From Phytohabitans sp036906915 (lineage in GTDB: Bacteria > Actinomycetota > Actinomycetes > Mycobacteriales > Micromonosporaceae): a stretch of 64,000 nucleotides of DNA. The translations under genes and the position numbers were made by a program. The stretch is taken from positions 43,992 to 107,991 of the forward strand of contig NZ_JBAKHX010000018.1 of the NCBI RefSeq assembly GCF_036906915.1. Direction: 5' to 3'. The notes beneath the pieces were generated by a model that saw only the letters and a program-made list of their open reading frames with translations, made no database searches and was not told the origin of the DNA. Below are positions 60,740 to 64,000 of the stretch, in pieces (positions within the stretch are counted from its first letter, which is position 1; each line of letters opens with the position of its first letter).

Positions 60740-62629
60740 TCACCCCCTGCTCTGTGGTAGCCAGACGCGCATGGTCGCCGGACCGCGGTTGGCCCACAGG
60801 TGGTACGGAACGAGCGTGAGCGTGCTCGCCTCCGGCTCGCTGCCACCAGGTGACCCGTACGGCCAGCCGTTGGCGGAGACCGCAAGCTGTGCGGCCGGCA
60901 CGTCGAGGGCGACGGCGTCCGGCCCGAGTGCCGGCAGCGGGCGCTCCACCACCGGCGCCGACCGGTCCGCCGCCACCGCGTCGAGCGGCACCGCCGGGTC
61001 CTGGTCGACCGACTCCGCGCAGTACACCAGCGGGCCCCGCTCCACCGCGACGCAGTCGCGCACCGCGTCGATACGCTGGTCGGGCGCCGTCCACCGTGGA
61101 CCGACCGGCAACTCGAGCCGCACCTGGTCGCCGATGCGCCAGGTCCGGGTAGCCCCCGCGTACCCGGACCGGACCCGCTCGGTGCCCTGGGGCGTGACGA
61201 GCGTGGCCTCACCTGCCCAGCCGGGCACCCGCAGCGACAGCCGCCACGGCCGGTCGCTGGTGGCGGTGACCCGCACCGTGACGTCGCCGCGCCACGGGTA
61301 TCCGGTCTCGATCGACAGCCCGGTCTCTCCCGCGCGCACCTTGGCGCTGGCGTACTGGTGCACCTGCACGCCATCGCTGTCGGCGGTCGCCACGTATCCG
61401 CCGAGCGACGCGAGCATGCGCGCGACGTTGGTCGGGCAGCACGACACGTCTCGCCACGGCGCACGCTCGCTCGACGAGGCCCGCGGCCACGGCTTCGACG
61501 GGTCCATCGGGGTGCCGGCCACCCGCTGGTGCAACGTGTTGGTGTAGAAGAAGGCCCGCCCGTCCAGCGATGTCGAGGCGGCCACCACGTTGTACAGAGT
61601 TCGCTCGGCCAGGTCGGCGAAGCGCGGCTCGCCGGTGGCCAGCAGCAGGCGCCACGACAGCATCACCGACGCGACGCCGGCACAGGTCTCCACGTACGCC
61701 CGGTCGGTGGGCAGTTCGAAGTCGTCGCCGAAGGCCTCGCCCTCGTGCCGCGAGCCCATGCCCCCCGTCAGGTACGTCCGGGCCGCCACCGTGCGCTCCC
61801 ACTGCCGGACGACGGCGGCGAGCAGCTTGTCGTCGCCCGTCTCCACCGCCAAGTCGACCGCGCCGCAGGCCAGGTACAGGGCGCGCACGGCGTGACCGGC
61901 GAACGCCGCCCGCTCCCTGATCGGGATGTCGTCCTGGAAATACGCACGGCCGAGCTCGATGTCGGGCAGGGTGGCCTGCCCGCGCCGGTCGATGAACAGC
62001 CGCGCCTGGTCGAGGTAGCGGGTCGTGCCGGTGGCCCGGTACAGCTCCACGAGCGCCATCTCGATCTCAGGGTGTCCACAGAGGAACTGCCGCCCGGCCG
62101 CCCCGAACTCCGCGCACACGTGGTCGGCCGCGCGGATCGCGGTGGCGGTGAGCGCGTCTTCGAACCCGGTGCGCAGCCGGGCCACGCCCGCCTGAATGAG
62201 GTGCCCGTAGCAGTACAGCTCGTGACCCCACACCAGGTCCGAGTAGCGCGGCCGCTGCCCCGGCCGTCCGAACATGGTGTTGAGGTATCCGCCCGGCTCC
62301 TGCGCGGCCGCGACCACCATGGACAGGTCGTCGAGTGGCGCGTCGCCGCCACGGCCGATCTCCCAGGCCATGGCCTCGGCCAGCTTGTAGATCTCCGAGT
62401 CGGAGAACTCCCGACCCCGGCGGCGGTGCGGTGCGAGCTCGCCCGCGGCGGCGAGCCGGAAGTTGTCGAGCCAGCCGGTCCGCTCGATCCACTCGTGCGC
62501 ATGCGGGATCGTGGCCGTGCCGTTGCGCTCCTGCCGCTCGGCCCAGAAGCCGCCGGTCAGCCGCGCCTGGTCGACCCCCAGCGGGCTCAGCGCCCCGGTG
62601 GACGGACGCACCGGTCCGATCATCTTCAC
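60740..62629 (-). CDS. Glycoside hydrolase family 127, beta-L-arabinofuranosidase (HypBA1-like)
   Basis: 629 residues. No signal peptide, so cytoplasmic. HEGEAFGDDFELPTDRAYVE gives Glu298 (acid/base) and E314-T-C316, and DVSCCPTNVARML gives Cys397 and Cys398, which match the glutamate/cysteine-zinc site of HypBA1. The MKMIGPVRPSTGALSPLGVD start follows a promoter with a LacI-type operator. It should remove beta-1,2-linked L-arabinofuranose from imported oligosaccharides. Confidence 0.92.
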   Translation of the reverse strand: MKMIGPVRPSTGALSPLGVDQARLTGGFWAERQERNGTATIPHAHEWIERTGWLDNFRLAAAGELAPHRRRGREFSDSEIYKLAEAMAWEIGRGGDAPLDDLSMVVAAAQEPGGYLNTMFGRPGQRPRYSDLVWGHELYCYGHLIQAGVARLRTGFEDALTATAIRAADHVCAEFGAAGRQFLCGHPEIEMALVELYRATGTTRYLDQARLFIDRRGQATLPDIELGRAYFQDDIPIRERAAFAGHAVRALYLACGAVDLAVETGDDKLLAAVVRQWERTVAARTYLTGGMGSRHEGEAFGDDFELPTDRAYVETCAGVASVMLSWRLLLATGEPRFADLAERTLYNVVAASTSLDGRAFFYTNTLHQRVAGTPMDPSKPWPRASSSERAPWRDVSCCPTNVARMLASLGGYVATADSDGVQVHQYASAKVRAGETGLSIETGYPWRGDVTVRVTATSDRPWRLSLRVPGWAGEATLVTPQGTERVRSGYAGATRTWRIGDQVRLELPVGPRWTAPDQRIDAVRDCVAVERGPLVYCAESVDQDPAVPLDAVAADRSAPVVERPLPALGPDAVALDVPAAQLAVSANGWPYGSPGGSEPEASTLTLVPYHLWANRGPATMRVWLPQSRG

Positions 62630-62763
62630 CCCTTCAGGTGGTCACCGGCACGGTCGCGTCCACGAGCGACGTGCCCTCGGCCGCACCGGTTACCGTGAAC
62701 TGGCCCGGCTGGGCGCACGGGGGATGCACCACCTGGAGACATCACCAACACCCCCATCGATCC

Positions 62764-62779
62764 CCGAAAACCTTTTCGG
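62764..62779. promoter_or_regulatory. LacI-type operator over the GH127 operon start
   Basis: CCGAAAACCTTTTCGG: perfect 7-base arms around CC. It coincides with the predicted minus-strand transcription start (about 62774). The same CGAAA/TTTCG words recur at the lacI-type gene's own start. Confidence 0.8.
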
Positions 62780-62780
62780 C

Positions 62781-62810
62781 AATTTAGCCATGCCCAAACA
62801 CCGCTGTCAA
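62781..62810 (-). promoter_or_regulatory. Promoter of the GH127 operon
   Basis: On the minus strand TTGACA (62810-62805), 18 bases, TAAATT (62786-62781): a close match to the housekeeping consensus, unusual in such G+C-rich DNA. It points at the two arabinofuranosidase genes. Confidence 0.75.
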
Positions 62811-62862
62811 GGTCACATTTCTTATGGATCTCATGGCACCATGGTCTACATTGTTGAGGTAT

Positions 62863-62888
62863 CCGAAAGCATTTCGAAAGGGTTTCGG
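62863..62888. promoter_or_regulatory. Double operator at the LacI-type gene's start
   Basis: CCGAAAGCATTTCGAAAGGG followed by TTTCGG holds two overlapping sites: CGAAA-GCA-TTTCG (62864-62876) and CGAAA-GGG-TTTCG (62875-62887). They cover the ribosome site and touch the GTG at 62888, so the repressor could block its own synthesis. Confidence 0.75.
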
Positions 62889-63904
62889 TGGCCAGGCAGC
62901 GTTCGCAGTCCGTCACACTCACCGACGTGGCCCGCCGCGCCGGGGTGTCCATCGCGACCGCATCCAAAGCGCTCAACGCCCGCGACGAGGTGGCACCGGA
63001 GACCCGCCGCCGCGTCCTGGCGGCAGCCGACGAGCTCTCGTTCCAACCCAACGTGCTGGCGCGCGGCCTGATCTCCGGCCGCACCCGCACCATCGGCCTG
63101 CTCACCGATGAACTCGCCGGCCGGTTCTCGATCCCGATCCTGCTCGGCGTCGAAAACGCGCTCGGCAGCGAGCAGATGTCGGTCCTGCTGTGCGACGCCC
63201 GCGGCGACGCCATCCGGCGCCGCCACTACATCCGCACGCTGCTCGCCCGCCAGGTCGACGGCTTCATCATCCTCGGCGACTCCAACGACGTCCGCCCGTC
63301 GCTGACGGGCGACATCCCGGTCCCGGTCGTCTACGTGTACGGCGAGTCGGACGACCCCGACGACCTGTCCCTGCTCGCCGACGACGCCGACGGCGCACGC
63401 CTCGCCACCGAGCACCTCGTGTCACTCGGCCGGCGCAACATCGCCCACATCACCGGCCCCGAAACGTACCGCGCCGCCCGCGACCGCGTCGCCAGCCTGC
63501 GCAAGGTGCTCGACGGCGCCGGCCTGTCGCTGGTGGGCGGCGAGCCGCTGTACGGCGAATGGTCGCAGCGCTGGGGCCGGCACGCCGCCCGGATGCTCCT
63601 CAGCTCGTACCCGGAAATCGACGCGATCTTCTGCGGCAACGACCAGATCGCGACCGGCGTGGCCAACACGCTGCGCGACCTCGGCCGGCGCATCCCCGAC
63701 GACGTGTCGATCGTCGGATACGACAACTGGCACGAGTTCGCGTCCGACTGCCAGCCCCCGCTGACCACCGTCGACCTCAACCTCCAACAGCTGGGCGAGA
63801 CAGCGGTAAAGCACCTGTTCGCCGCCCTGGACGGCCAACCAACATCAGGCGTGATCCGCCAACCCTGCCGCCTGGTAGTCCGCGACTCCACCGGCCCCGC
63901 CTAA
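62888..63904 (+). CDS. LacI-family transcriptional regulator
   Basis: 338 residues from GTG. N-terminal helix-turn-helix VTLTDVARRAGVSIATASKA with the hinge VLARGLISGRT, then a periplasmic-binding-protein-like sensor domain (TIGLLTDELAGRFSIPILLG, AIFCGNDQIATGVANTL, DVSIVGYDNWHEFASDCQPP). It is divergent from the GH127 operon and probably represses both directions through the CGAAA sites. Likely inducer is an arabinose-containing sugar; this is inference. Full length. Confidence 0.92.
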   Translation: MARQRSQSVTLTDVARRAGVSIATASKALNARDEVAPETRRRVLAAADELSFQPNVLARGLISGRTRTIGLLTDELAGRFSIPILLGVENALGSEQMSVLLCDARGDAIRRRHYIRTLLARQVDGFIILGDSNDVRPSLTGDIPVPVVYVYGESDDPDDLSLLADDADGARLATEHLVSLGRRNIAHITGPETYRAARDRVASLRKVLDGAGLSLVGGEPLYGEWSQRWGRHAARMLLSSYPEIDAIFCGNDQIATGVANTLRDLGRRIPDDVSIVGYDNWHEFASDCQPPLTTVDLNLQQLGETAVKHLFAALDGQPTSGVIRQPCRLVVRDSTGPA

Positions 63905-64000
63905 TCCCACCGCACCTCCCCGCCCGCCCCACCGCCCTGGCCGCCGCGCCGCACCGCGCCCACCGCGCCGCGCCACGCCCAGCGCGCCCACCGCGCCGCG
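63905..64000. other. C+G-rich simple sequence at the right edge
   Basis: No gene seen in the last 96 bases. The sequence is almost only C and G and contains a repeated GCGCCCACCGCGCCGCG word (at about 63957 and 63984). It could be the start of an intergenic region or the end of a gene beyond the edge. Confidence 0.5.

Overview
The window is about 70% G+C, with dense genes, many GTG starts and many 1-4 base stop/start overlaps. It carries F420-type oxidoreductases, a DUF574 methyltransferase, a GPP34 protein and Tat-exported glycosidases. Together these point to a filamentous actinomycete, most likely a Micromonosporaceae chromosome. That assignment is inference: there is no rRNA or other marker here. 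I saw no tRNA, rRNA, CRISPR array, integrase or insertion sequence.

1-10.4 kb is ordinary chromosome: a holin-like envelope pair, an MscS channel with a repetitive tail, a small lipoprotein, a GNAT/GPP34 pair, a cytosolic GH3 hexosaminidase, a MarR-like regulator with a cysteine-rich tail, an F420-type LLM oxidoreductase and a RecQ helicase. Three copies of an intergenic palindrome built on GATCAAGGGCAAACGCACG lie at 0.74, 1.06 and 10.3 kb.

10.4-29.2 kb is a cobalamin locus. It holds cobL, cobM, cbiD, cobK, a cobI-cobJ fusion, cobH, cobG, cobN, a ChlI/ChlD-type chelatase fusion, cobO, cobB and the cobalt transporter cbtBA with a [2Fe-2S] protein. Three cobalamin riboswitches can be delimited by their closing stems: before cobN, before the chelatase operon and before cbtBA. 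The last two stand back to back in one intergenic region. Embedded genes of unproven relation are a beta-propeller lipoprotein, a phosphoribosyltransferase and a 55-residue protein.

29.3-40.1 kb is a ten-gene minus-strand operon in which every junction overlaps. It encodes a NodU/CmcH-type carbamoyltransferase, five glycosyltransferase domains (one fused to a GmhB-like phosphatase), a GmhA-like isomerase, an HldE-like kinase/adenylyltransferase, an SDR and a topoisomerase IB. It reads as a machine that makes nucleotide-activated heptose and builds a carbamoylated heptose-containing glycan. This is unusual for a Gram-positive and is the best candidate for an undescribed system here.

40.2-52.3 kb mixes an SRPBCC protein, a FetB-like permease, a DUF574 methyltransferase coupled to a GGDEF-EAL protein interrupted by a tandem repeat, a phytoene-desaturase-like oxidoreductase, an aldehyde dehydrogenase, and a ChaB/YihY/SRPBCC group with two sigma-B-like promoters. 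52.3-64 kb holds a TM-helix channel protein and a carbohydrate region. The carbohydrate genes are a GH6 cellulase behind a CebR-type box, and a two-gene GH127-type arabinofuranosidase operon whose promoter start overlaps a palindrome shared with the adjacent LacI regulator.
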